Assembly (NCBI GenBank): GCA_029261655.1 | Contig: JAJDAY010000026.1 | Span: forward strand, 1 to 64,000 | Direction: 5' to 3' | Source: Nitrospinaceae bacterium | Lineage (GTDB): Bacteria > Nitrospinota > Nitrospinia > Nitrospinales > VA-1 | Length of the DNA stretch: 64,000 bases | In this document: positions 38,895 through 46,039 of the stretch, piece after piece | Numbering within the stretch: the first letter of the stretch is position 1 | Layout of the letters: every line of letters begins with the position of its first letter | The notes under the pieces: model-generated | Database searches by the model: none | What the model was told of the DNA's origin: nothing | Seen by the model: only the letters and a program-made list of their open reading frames with translations | Program-made: the position numbers and the translations under genes

Positions 38895-39527
38895 TCATTT
38901 GACAATCCCTTTTTGAACAGCATAAAGAGTGAGCTGAGCGTTATTTTCCATTTTCATCTTTTGCAGGATGCGGCATCGATAAGTACTAATTGTTTTAACA
39001 CTCAGGGCTAAATCTAACGCAATCCCCGATACTGTTTTGCCAGAAGCGATCATACGCATCACTAGATGTTCGCGGTCGGATAGGGTTTCATGAAGATTTT
39101 CTGAGGGCCCTTGCTCCATCTCAATAGCCAATTTTTCGGCAAGTTGAGGGCAGACATACTTTCCTCCCTGGATAACTTTTCGTACTGCCAACGCCATTTG
39201 ATCGAAGGCATCATCTAAGGTTACGCTTCCAGATGCACCAGCTTTTATGGCCCGAATAGCAATCTCATCACCTGAATCCATGCTCAACACAATAATGGGC
39301 AGTCTTGGTTTTTCCATTTTAATTGTTTTCAGGATATCCAACCCACCCCTGCCCGGCATCGTGATATTTAATATCACCACATCCCATTGGTAATACCGGA
39401 TATTATTCAACGCTTCCTCTTCATTTTCTGCTTCCGCGATTGATTCCAAATCCAATGATTTTATAAGAACCTGTTTTAATCCTTCCCGGATCAGGGAATG
39501 TTTATCAATGATAAGAATTTTGCACAT
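38895..39527 (-). CDS. NarL/FixJ-type response regulator with degenerate receiver
   Basis: 210 residues: a receiver domain (1-120) and a LuxR-type helix-turn-helix (about 145-207, LSDREHLVMRMIASGKT... SVKTISTYRCRILQKMK). The receiver is abnormal at key positions. The usual acidic pair is D8-K9, the phospho-acceptor aspartate is N54 (VVILNITMPG), and the conserved lysine is L104 (SVTLDD). It is therefore unlikely to be switched by ordinary aspartyl phosphorylation. The DNA-binding half looks intact. No histidine kinase is nearby. It is the first complete gene downstream of the decayed cusC start and lies 341 bp upstream of the cytochrome-porin gene, which it might control. Confidence 0.88.
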   Translation of the reverse strand: MCKILIIDKHSLIREGLKQVLIKSLDLESIAEAENEEEALNNIRYYQWDVVILNITMPGRGGLDILKTIKMEKPRLPIIVLSMDSGDEIAIRAIKAGASGSVTLDDAFDQMALAVRKVIQGGKYVCPQLAEKLAIEMEQGPSENLHETLSDREHLVMRMIASGKTVSGIALDLALSVKTISTYRCRILQKMKMENNAQLTLYAVQKGIVK

Positions 39528-39701
39528 AATTTTTTCCTACAAGCTCAGATTAAATAGAAATGGCCTACTGATTTATAGCCCTCACATATCTATATTGGGC
39601 CTTTATCAACTTAGACTTTCTTGGTTGACATTAATTTTCCGGACCAAAAATGAAAATTCTGCGATGAGCGATAGTTTGCTATTTTTTTCATTAAGCCTCA
39701 G

Positions 39702-39761
39702 TTATGGGGCTTGAATAATATAAAGTAACAATACCAATTTGAGAAAACTGAACGTTTTCAC
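39702..39761 (-). pseudogene. Decayed 5' end of a second cusC copy
   Basis: GTG at 39759-39761, preceded by AGGAGGACC, starts a 19-codon frame (M-K-T-F-S-F-L-K-L-V-L-L-L-Y...) ending at TAA 39702-39704. Leader, ribosome site and first codons align with the intact cusC start at 46040, and both follow a member of the same small Cys protein family. The rest of the gene is missing. Confidence 0.55.
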
Positions 39762-39846
39762 TGGGTCCTCCTGGAAAATTCCAGAGCAAAACCAGTGACA
39801 AAACCCAAGGACAGGCTCCGCTAATCTTCAAAAAAAAGCCAATTCG

Positions 39847-39902
39847 GGCTATAAGCTTGAGACTAGAAAACGATTGAAAAGAAAGTTTTATCTAGGAGGA
39901 TG
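39847..39902 (-). repeat. Inverted repeat, copy 1 of 2 (with 45878-45933)
   Basis: 56 bp covering the last codons and 3' flank of the small Cys gene. It is identical to 45878-45933 on the opposite strand except for one base; weaker similarity continues another ~85 bp into the cusC leader. The non-coding part is as conserved as the coding part, which points to a recent duplication. Confidence 0.9.
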
Positions 39903-40160
39903 ATAGAGTGGATCTAATATGGGATCCGGTGGGAGGGAGGGTTTTTCTAAAAACCCATCAAATAGAATTAAGGAGTTATTAAGGACCGGGGGCTCTGAAA
40001 TAAGCGGAACAGGACATGCCCCACAAAATTTCTGCGCATGGCAACTCATCGTGTCCATGTTATGGGCCATCACCGAAGCGTGACACACGGAAAAAGAAAA
40101 CATCCCCACGAGTATGGCTAGCAAAAGAAGAGAATTTTTTTTAAATAATCGGTTTGCCAT
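39888..40160 (-). CDS. Small secreted Cys-motif protein, family member A
   Basis: 90 residues. The N-terminal ~30 form a signal peptide. The mature part has M35-D36, C40, Q43, C46 and C49 (pattern C-x5-C-x2-C followed by P-V-P), then a Pro-rich tail ending Y-H-P-P-R. It aligns without gaps to the 90-residue protein at 45620-45892 and shares the cysteine positions with the 91-residue protein at 43958-44233. Three thiols plus histidines suggest binding of a soft metal such as Cu(I), which is inference from spacing and neighbours. I recognise no named family. The gene sits upstream of a cusC remnant, mirroring the intact copy. Confidence 0.82.
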   Translation of the reverse strand: MANRLFKKNSLLLLAILVGMFSFSVCHASVMAHNMDTMSCHAQKFCGACPVPLISEPPVLNNSLILFDGFLEKPSLPPDPILDPLYHPPR

Positions 40161-40185
40161 GATTAACCTCAGGAACTTGACCTAC

Positions 40186-40215
40186 TTAATATAATCCTAT
40201 TTCCTTCAGGGTCAA
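40186..40215 (-). promoter_or_regulatory. Promoter-like element of Cys gene A
   Basis: Minus strand TTGACC (40210-40215), 16-18 bases, then TATATTAA (40186-40193). The spacer shares GAA-GGAAATAGG with the corresponding element upstream of gene B, so the duplication includes the promoter. Confidence 0.45.
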
Positions 40216-40431
40216 TACAAAATCAAATAAAACCAATAATTGGCTCAAAAGATAATTGATCATATCCCTGTTCTGTATTTTTGACTAATTTCCTAGCAGA
40301 TTCAATGATGGCGCATCAACCTATAACCTAGGTCCTGGGTCATAAGAAACTGGTTTACTAGACAGGTAATACGCCTTCAACGGTTATTTTAAGATCTATG
40401 ATAATTCCTTAAACTTTCTATTCAATTATTA

Positions 40432-40797
40432 TTAGTCTGATCGTTTATGATCAAGAGTTTGTTTTACAATGGATTTAAGTTCGGTTAAGTTGGCAGATTT
40501 AATAACATAGGCATCTGAAGCCCAAACGCGAAAATCATTCTTAAATCCTCCATAGGCGGAACAAAGAACTACCGAAATATCACTTTTTTCTTCTTTTAAC
40601 TTTCTCATAAACTCAATTCCATCAGTCCCTGGCATTTTAATATCCAATATTATTAGATCCGGTTTACTCTGTTGTATTTTCTCCATTGCCTCTTCCGCCG
40701 TTGAAGCCAGGTTGATCTGGTGCCCAAAACCTTGAAACTCCTCCTTATAAAGGAGTTGAATATTTATTTCGTCGTCTACAATAAGAATTTTTGCCAT
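40432..40797 (-). CDS. Stand-alone response regulator (CheY-like receiver)
   Basis: 121 residues, a receiver domain only. All phosphorylation residues are present: D8-D9, phospho-acceptor D52 (LIILDIKMPGTDG), S80, and K100. It has no output domain, so it must act by protein contact. AGAGGG precedes the ATG at 40797. No kinase is encoded nearby. It lies between the small Cys gene A and the broken MerR gene, all on the minus strand. Confidence 0.88.
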   Translation of the reverse strand: MAKILIVDDEINIQLLYKEEFQGFGHQINLASTAEEAMEKIQQSKPDLIILDIKMPGTDGIEFMRKLKEEKSDISVVLCSAYGGFKNDFRVWASDAYVIKSANLTELKSIVKQTLDHKRSD

Positions 40798-41113
40798 GAG
40801 AATTTCCCTCTGGCTTTAAATGTTCTTGCAATAATTTAAGGGCCAACAAGCTGACGCGCTATTTGTTCATCTAGAACCGCGGAAGTCGATATCATGGTGC
40901 CAGGCTCGAAGTGAACTCCCCGGCCATCAAGGGGAACCATTTAACAATGATTTCTTCTGTAATGAAATCCACAATGCCTTAAGTAAATGATTCCACCTGC
41001 TTCTAACCATTTGCATCAAAACAATGAAAGAAATTTCCTTTTATCTTGGTTTCAATTAATAAAGAATAATTTTTATTATCTCTATGAATCCTCTAATACT
41101 ATTCAATGGCTAT
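40798..41113. other. Intergenic region with a possible small ORF
   Basis: 316 bp between the CheY-like gene and the MerR remnant. Apart from the 34-codon frame listed separately and a weak CCCC/GGGG inverted repeat near 40918-40936, nothing definable is seen. Confidence 0.35.
40836..40940 (-). CDS. Possible 34-residue ORF or gene remnant
   Basis: ATG at 40940 to TAA at 40836. The translation has protein-like composition (M-V-P-L-D-G-R-G-V-H-F-E-P-G-T-M...). A second reading frame just upstream (…D-F-I-T-E-E-I-I-V-K…) would join it by one frameshift, so it may be the end of a decayed gene. No family is recognised and no good ribosome site is present. Confidence 0.25.
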   Translation of the reverse strand: MVPLDGRGVHFEPGTMISTSAVLDEQIARQLVGP

Positions 41114-41450
41114 TTAACGGTTGTAAATTTCTTGCCCCCTTGGAGACATATAATTAAAAATCGGGAATTCGCTTGTCGGTCCTTTTCCGGGGCATCCATT
41201 TGCAATATCCTCTAAAATTATCCTGATTGCATTTAGTTCCTCACAACGATGTTTTAATTCGACAATTTTGGCTTGGGCGAGTTCAAGAACATCTCTTGCT
41301 TTAGCTAAATCGGAAGATTTCAAGTTGAGCAAATCAAGGATTTCCTCGATTTTAAAACCCAAGGTTTTTGTTTTTTTACAAATTTAATTCGCCGGATGCT
41401 TTCTTGAGTGAGTGATTACGTTTGCTTTATCTTAGTCTATGTTAAGTTTT
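41114..41450 (-). pseudogene. Broken MerR-family metal regulator
   Basis: The intact part (41114-41362, 82 codons) is the C-terminal half of a MerR/CueR-like protein. It has L-G-F-K-I-E-E-I-L-D-L-L, a long dimerisation helix and a metal loop C-P-G-K-G-P-T-S-E-F-P-I-F. Just upstream, another frame continues the family (S-I-R-R-I-K-F-V-K-K), showing a frameshift in an A-rich run near 41365-41380. The helix-turn-helix region is gone: only M-K-T and a few scrambled codons remain between the promoter and this point. The second metal cysteine is Phe here (E-F-P versus E-C-P in the complete MerR at 62088). The gene cannot make a DNA-binding protein. Confidence 0.75.
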
Positions 41451-41451
41451 C

Positions 41452-41483
41452 ATTTTAAACCTTAGACTCAAGTCTAGAGTCAA
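41452..41483 (-). promoter_or_regulatory. MerR-type promoter (20-bp spacer) of the broken regulator
   Basis: Minus strand: TTGACT (41478-41483), spacer of exactly 20 bases, TAAAAT (41452-41457). The overlong spacer contains an inverted repeat (AGACTTGAGTCT), as in operators that MerR proteins untwist. It still precedes the ATG-AAA-ACT remnant of the lost gene. Confidence 0.7.
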
Positions 41484-41663
41484 GCATTTTAAAATTTAAT
41501 TAATAATAAAACGATTCGGAATGGTTTATATTGTGTGAATATCCTTGTTTTTATAAAAAGAAGTCATATATTTTTAATTACCACTTGCACAAAAATTGGG
41601 TGAGGGTCATAGCAGTTAAGGTTTCCTTTAAGGCGCGTTTCAAACAAAATTTAAGTTAGGTTT

Positions 41664-41912
41664 ATGCGCAAACTAATATTATTCCACCTTTTTTTATGTA
41701 GTTGTGCAATGCCCCCTGTTTCCCAAGAAACCACTCTCCCGCCTGAGAACCCAAAATTCCTTCAGGATAAAGAATATTGCCAAGGGTTCGCAAATCAGGC
41801 TGCAAAGAGCCATGAGGGTCTTTCAGGACGACAAATGTATGAACACACTCTAACTAATTGCCTCCGAGACAAAGGCTGGAATCATAGTCGGGAAGACCTA
41901 ATCTCTCACTAA
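41664..41912 (+). CDS. Small predicted lipoprotein
   Basis: 82 residues. A short signal peptide ends in a lipobox-like F-L-C-S-C (Cys14), followed by a Pro-rich linker and a mature domain with two further cysteines (Y-C-Q-G-F and N-C-L-R-D), likely a disulfide. The spacing resembles short helical cysteine-pair proteins of the envelope, but I recognise no family. A truncated second copy lies at 33780-33848. It is transcribed divergently from the broken MerR gene; their shared upstream region contains the MerR-type promoter pointing the other way. Confidence 0.7.
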   Translation: MRKLILFHLFLCSCAMPPVSQETTLPPENPKFLQDKEYCQGFANQAAKSHEGLSGRQMYEHTLTNCLRDKGWNHSREDLISH

Positions 41913-42111
41913 ATTAATTGGGCCATTCGTTTTTCAGGCCCCAGGCGATGGAGCCGTTCCAGACGAGATATAAATTAGTCCCCCGTACATTTCTTAAAAT
42001 GTGGTTTTGGGTAGTGGCATTCAATTAATTTCCAAGATCTATATTAAACTAATCGACATGGTTTCAATCATGTGCCACCGGACCTTTCTTCAGAAGTTTG
42101 AGAAGGAGAAA

Positions 42112-42882
42112 TTACTTCAAGACTAAAGTCGGCATACTAGTTGGACTGATATTCTGCGGCTGGGCCAAAATCTGATCATAAATTTTAGTTGCTCTAATAA
42201 ACTGGGATTCGTTATCAATTTCAGCCCATAACAGATCATCAATTTTTTTGAAAAAGATGTCATTTTCCTTGGCGATCCCGCTAATGCAGTCCATGTCGTA
42301 GTCAACATGCAATGTTGTATCAAATTTTTCCTGGCCGGCCTGAATCATTTTTCTAAACAAAGAAACAGATATTTTTGAAATGCCAACAAATTCCCCGGCC
42401 ACATTTTCAAGACATTTCGAATCTTTTGATATTTTGGAAACCATTCCTTCCACTTCTTCCACATAAACTTCATCTCCCCCTTGCGTGCGTCCAGAAAGCA
42501 GGAGACAATTTTCCCGAGAGGATTCCACTACATCAACCAATCCTCTGGATTCAAAAATTAAATCCGATTCGAGCAATAAAAATTTGTCGTCAATAAAGTT
42601 TCTGGCGCAATACAGGGAATACATGGTGCCTGATTCAGCAAACTTTTCGTTTTTAACCGTGGTGATTGAGTTGAATTTATTTTTCAACTGTTCATAGAAA
42701 TAGTCCATATACCCGGTTACAATCAAAATTTCTTTTATTCCCAGCAATAAAATTTTCTCTATGGATTCTTCAATAATGGTTTCTTCGCCCAAACTAATAA
42801 ACCCTTTTGGTACTCCCATAGTTAAATGTCCTAATCTTTGGCCTTTTCCAGCGGCCAATATCACCGCTTTTGATAAACCCAT
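42112..42882 (-). CDS. Nucleotidyltransferase, phosphocholine/aminoethylphosphonate cytidylyltransferase-like
   Basis: About 256 residues with an N-terminal nucleotide-binding motif AVILAAGKGQRLG, then P-K-G-F-I-S-L-G, KEILIVTGYM, and a metal-binding D in LLLESDLIFE. The C-terminal L-L-W-A-E-I-D-N-E-S-Q-F-I-R-A segment is typical of LicC/PntC-like enzymes that activate phosphocholine or aminoethylphosphonate with CTP to decorate surface polymers. The exact substrate is not decidable. Two starts are possible (42894 or 42882); AAGGA spaced 11 nt from the second and family alignment favour 42882. No partner transferase is adjacent. Confidence 0.8.
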   Translation of the reverse strand: MGLSKAVILAAGKGQRLGHLTMGVPKGFISLGEETIIEESIEKILLLGIKEILIVTGYMDYFYEQLKNKFNSITTVKNEKFAESGTMYSLYCARNFIDDKFLLLESDLIFESRGLVDVVESSRENCLLLSGRTQGGDEVYVEEVEGMVSKISKDSKCLENVAGEFVGISKISVSLFRKMIQAGQEKFDTTLHVDYDMDCISGIAKENDIFFKKIDDLLWAEIDNESQFIRATKIYDQILAQPQNISPTSMPTLVLK

Positions 42883-43025
42883 TTTTTCTACCATCCTTTC
42901 TTAACGGTCTTTTTGCCAGACATAGCCGGGATGATTCAACTTCCAACATGACCAAGCCTGCAAAACGATTCAGAATTTATAAAACTCAAGAACCGAGAAC
43001 CAATTTCGGTCTCGATCATAATTAG

Positions 43026-43547
43026 CTATTGACTATGTTTTTCATCTTCATGGTTGTGATCATGCGAGTCACCTGAGCCTCCTTCGGTTGCTTTGTGTAA
43101 AGACATAACTCCGAGACCATAACGGTATACCAGTTCGCCACCTTTCCAGCCCGTGATCATGAGCATCACAGTTGCCAATACAAGTGCGAAAATGAAAGAA
43201 CTTTTTATTTTACGTTTCTTCCAATAGGTTAGAACCGACCAGGGAGCCAGGACAAAGAAAATACTTGCCGTAAAAAAGGCCCAGTTCCGATGATTCGTCA
43301 TTGCAGCGTGCGAAGCCTCGTCGTGGGTCACGGTGTAATATTCATAGAGCCCTGTACCAATGGTTATTATGGTGATTCCAACTCCTAACCAGAGGTTCCA
43401 TTGAGCCACCGTTAAAAGTTTCTCTCTCCAGGTTTGTTCTGAAACAATTAAGCCAAGGAGAAAAAGCCCCATTGATGTCGATAATAGAGCCACAGTGAAG
43501 TGTACGAAGATTGGATGTATATTTGGAATGAATTCGATTAATTCCAT
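43026..43547 (-). CDS. DUF2231-type membrane protein with His-rich tail
   Basis: About 173 residues with four predicted helices, beginning I-P-N-I-H-P-I-F-V-H-F-T-V-A-L, the characteristic start of DUF2231 proteins. It also has W-N-L-W-L-G-V-G-I-T and N-H-R-N-W-A in a conserved loop. Helix histidines could ligate heme. The C-terminal tail is rich in His/Asp/Glu (SHDHNHEDEKHSQ) and may bind metal. The frame continues 21 codons further upstream, but M at 43547 lies directly before the conserved domain. It lies 114 bp downstream of the gene for a His-containing small lipoprotein; both may belong to metal handling. Confidence 0.75.
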   Translation of the reverse strand: MELIEFIPNIHPIFVHFTVALLSTSMGLFLLGLIVSEQTWREKLLTVAQWNLWLGVGITIITIGTGLYEYYTVTHDEASHAAMTNHRNWAFFTASIFFVLAPWSVLTYWKKRKIKSSFIFALVLATVMLMITGWKGGELVYRYGLGVMSLHKATEGGSGDSHDHNHEDEKHSQ

Positions 43548-43660
43548 TTTTGCATCATTTATGTTTGAGGATTTTTTTAAAAACCTTGATTCGTTTCGAA
43601 ATGTGACCAACCCAGGATCGGCGTCATAAGACGCCTCACCCGGCCACTAAATTTTAAAAA

Positions 43661-43801
43661 TTAATGGGAATGTCCGCCACCTGATGAATGTCCATCATTG
43701 CCTCTTCTACTTCCTTCGGGCGGGGTAGAGCACCCTGTAGCCGTTAAAAATGTTCCACCAAGAAATATTGTTATAATCAGAACACTAATTATCTTTTTCA
43801 T
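43661..43801 (-). CDS. Tiny His/Gly-rich lipoprotein
   Basis: 46 residues from the ATG at 43801: signal peptide, lipobox T-A-T-G-C near residue 24, then a short hydrophilic tail ending H-S-S-G-G-G-H-S-H. GGAGTG precedes the start. The frame extends to 43861, but that addition lacks signal-peptide character. The His-rich end suggests weak metal binding. The next gene downstream on the same strand (43026-43547) also has a His-rich C-terminus. Confidence 0.6.
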   Translation of the reverse strand: MKKIISVLIITIFLGGTFLTATGCSTPPEGSRRGNDGHSSGGGHSH

Positions 43802-43957
43802 TGATTTTTCACACTCCAAAATAAATTTTTTAAAATTGGCAAAGGACGGCGCCATTATCAAACAGGAGGAATGCCCTAATTTGAAAATCCTAAATAAGGA
43901 TTAATGATACCTAATCCTAAGGTTGAGTTTGATAGGTTTTATGAGTTAACTAAAGGT

Positions 43958-44233
43958 TTAATTTTTTGGAGGTGGTGTGGTAGGAACTAGTTTGTAGGAC
44001 TCAAAAATTTTCACGGTTTTTAAAAGCTTACCACAGAAAGAAGGGGCTACGTTTAAGGCGAGAAAATCAATTGAAGCGGAAATAAAACAATTATTGCAGG
44101 AAGTTTGCGTAGCACAATCAGAAGCATCCATATGGTGCAGGGGTGAAGCAGACAGGTTAGCCGATACCAAACTAATCATAAAAACTAGTAACGCTATTTC
44201 GAAATTACTGTTCTTTCGCAACTTGGCTTTCAT
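43958..44233 (-). CDS. Small secreted Cys-motif protein, family member C (divergent)
   Basis: 91 residues with a signal peptide and M35-D36, C40, Q43, C46 and C49 at exactly the positions found in members A and B, although the rest differs (C-A-T-Q-T-S-C-N-N-C). An extra cysteine occurs at about 67, and the tail is again Pro-rich (T-T-P-P-P-K-N). The surrounding DNA shows none of the repeat shared by A and B, so this is an older paralogue. Function is unknown; metal chelation by the three cysteines is inferred. Confidence 0.72.
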   Translation of the reverse strand: MKAKLRKNSNFEIALLVFMISLVSANLSASPLHHMDASDCATQTSCNNCFISASIDFLALNVAPSFCGKLLKTVKIFESYKLVPTTPPPKN

Positions 44234-44662
44234 TTTTCCGAAAATTTTTCTTTAAATTTTTAATCTAAATTTTGTGAATAAATTTGGATGCTGACTCAGA
44301 ATAAGTGTGATTCCTGATTTTTCTATTATTACCAGAATGGGGAAATTAGTTATGTAGGAAACGTCTATTATTTACGTAGGTATCTGTCCGATATAGCTAT
44401 CTATTCATTATTTTAATTGAAGAATGAGGATATTCATATAGTGTGCGGGATGCTTTTTGGAGTTTTAAAAATTTCGCATTTTAAGTTGTACAACTAATGG
44501 AGGCAGATAAAATAAACCGGTTTTCCTAAATTTGACCGGAACAAAAAATGGGTGAGTCTAGTTTTTTGTATTTTTTGATTTATGAGCCTCTATTGACTAA
44601 TTTGGATGTGGGCATATATTTGTGTTAATACTGGGGTCTCATTGAAACGTAATTAGGGATCT
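44234..44662. other. AT-rich divergent intergenic region
   Basis: 429 bp upstream of both Cys gene C (minus) and the 44663 gene (plus). Two direct repeats, TTATGTAGG (44350-44358) and TTACGTAGG (44372-44380), are spaced 22 bp apart, two helical turns; a similar site lies at 38765. No ORF is seen. Confidence 0.4.
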
Positions 44663-45187
44663 ATGATGAAGTTTTTTGCTACAACTCTAATGTCTTTTAT
44701 TTTTTTTATTCCGTCAGGTTTCGCCAACGATGGGAAATTAATGTTGGACAAGCTAAGAATGGATTACAACATTACTTTAGGAGACAGTGCCTGTGATGAG
44801 CTCCTTTATATTGACTCGGGTAAAGATGTTCAATCCATGCATGGGTACCCTTGCTACCATCGCACCGGAAGATACACTATGTCTTTATTTGGGCCTGCTG
44901 GAACCACGGTTACACTTTTTGGAAAGCATTCTTTCGAAAAGGAAAGGGGATACCTGATTATAAAAAAGAAAGACGATGGCTTGGTCTGGATACTTGACCT
45001 CGAGGATTTCCCCCATCGCGAATGGTTCAATTCAATGGCAACGAAGGACTCAGGAGCGTACGAAGCGTTTTATAATTCGGCGCCTATTTTTGAACAAAAC
45101 GTGTCCTCAATAAAATGGGGTAATTGGTGGTCTGGCGAACAACCTCTGGAAGGAACAAACAATTTTACTCTGGGCACAATAGAATGA
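44663..45187 (+). CDS. Exported protein of unknown function
   Basis: 174 residues with a cleavable signal peptide (to about F-A-N, residue 22). The mature part has two cysteines (DSACDEL and GYPCYH), likely forming a disulfide, and strand-rich character (RYTMSLFGPAGTTVTLFG, GYLIIKKKDDGLVWILDLEDF). It ends in a W-rich region (K-W-G-N-W-W-S-G-E-Q). I recognise no domain. It is isolated between two AT-rich gaps of about 430 bp, and its base composition matches the AT-rich right half of the window rather than the core genes. Confidence 0.65.
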   Translation: MMKFFATTLMSFIFFIPSGFANDGKLMLDKLRMDYNITLGDSACDELLYIDSGKDVQSMHGYPCYHRTGRYTMSLFGPAGTTVTLFGKHSFEKERGYLIIKKKDDGLVWILDLEDFPHREWFNSMATKDSGAYEAFYNSAPIFEQNVSSIKWGNWWSGEQPLEGTNNFTLGTIE

Positions 45188-45619
45188 TTGAAGATTCCCT
45201 TCAATAGTTAAGGTCCAGAAGGGAAAAACCCCATTTCCTTATTTTGCCAACTAGCTCGTTGAGTATTTATCACACCCCATTTTTCAATGATTTTTGGCAT
45301 CCAACTATAAATAAATTAACTATTTTTAATGATAAAAAGTGGAATTTTCTGCCGCAATTTTTATCTTAATAACTAGTCCTCTTTGCAAAATTTATTTTTA
45401 GGGCGATTAATTTTCGAAACTTCCTTCAATTAGCCCGTTTTGATGAATTAAATAACTATGAATATTTTTTTTGAAGCTGACAGTTTTAACTTACTTCTAA
45501 TTGAAAAGGCCTATGACTTTGAAAGACTGGCTTTTGTAATATATTGGAAATATTAATTTTATATTGACAAGAATGAAAATAGGTATATATATAAATATAT
45601 ACTTTCTGAGAGAATTATA
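45188..45619. other. AT-rich intergenic region before Cys gene B
   Basis: 432 bp. It contains a 32-codon frame (45458-45556) without a ribosome site, probably chance, and the promoter of gene B at its end. Nothing else is definable. Confidence 0.4.
45564..45595 (+). promoter_or_regulatory. Promoter-like element of Cys gene B / cus operon
   Basis: TTGACA at 45564-45569, then an 18-20-base spacer and TATATA/TATAAA (45588-45595), about 25 bp before the ATG. The spacer resembles that upstream of gene A. The 20-base spacing with TATAAA would fit MerR-type control but lacks a clear dyad. Confidence 0.45.
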
Positions 45620-45892
45620 ATGGGTACTAGGCTCCTAAAATATAAACAGTTGGTCCTCTTGGGCATTTTTTTGGGAATTCTTTCCTTTTCTGTTTGTCAT
45701 GTTTCTGCGATGCCTCAGGAGATGGATGGGATGGATTGCCAAGCGCAAACTATTTGCGTAGCCTGTCCTGTACCTGTAACCTCAAGTTCTCCTGAAGTAA
45801 GTATTTTTTTAACCCAATTTGAAACACTTTCGGAAAAACCCACCTACCTTCCTGATCCTTTTAGGGTTTCTGTTTACCATCCTCCAAGATAA
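45620..45892 (+). CDS. Small secreted Cys-motif protein, family member B
   Basis: 90 residues, collinear with member A: signal peptide, M35-D36, C40, Q43, C46, C49, then P-V-P and a C-terminal V-Y-H-P-P-R. It stands directly upstream of cusC (147 bp) on the same strand and probably heads the operon cusC-cusB-HD-GYP/YHS-cusA. In known Cus systems the small periplasmic partner is CusF, a Met/His/Trp copper chaperone; this protein is unrelated to CusF but sits where one might be expected. That parallel is inference. Confidence 0.83.
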   Translation: MGTRLLKYKQLVLLGIFLGILSFSVCHVSAMPQEMDGMDCQAQTICVACPVPVTSSSPEVSIFLTQFETLSEKPTYLPDPFRVSVYHPPR

Positions 45893-45933
45893 AACTTTCT
45901 TTTCAATCGTTTTCTAGTCTCAAGCTTATAGCC
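45878..45933 (+). repeat. Inverted repeat, copy 2 of 2 (with 39847-39902)
   Basis: 56 bp from the last codons of gene B into its 3' flank, one mismatch from the reverse complement of the copy at 39847-39902. The intact cusC leader follows here, and a decayed one follows the other copy. Confidence 0.9.
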
Positions 45934-46039
45934 TATTTTGGCATATTTTTGAAGATTGGCGGAACCTATCCGTGGAATTTTTCATAGTTCCGTAAGTCCG
46001 GTTAATGGTTTCATTCTGGCTAATTTTCGGGAGGGACCG

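Noticed and set aside
45458..45556. 32-codon open frame before Cys gene B
   Set aside because: AT-rich, no ribosome binding site, no similarity to anything in the window; expected by chance.
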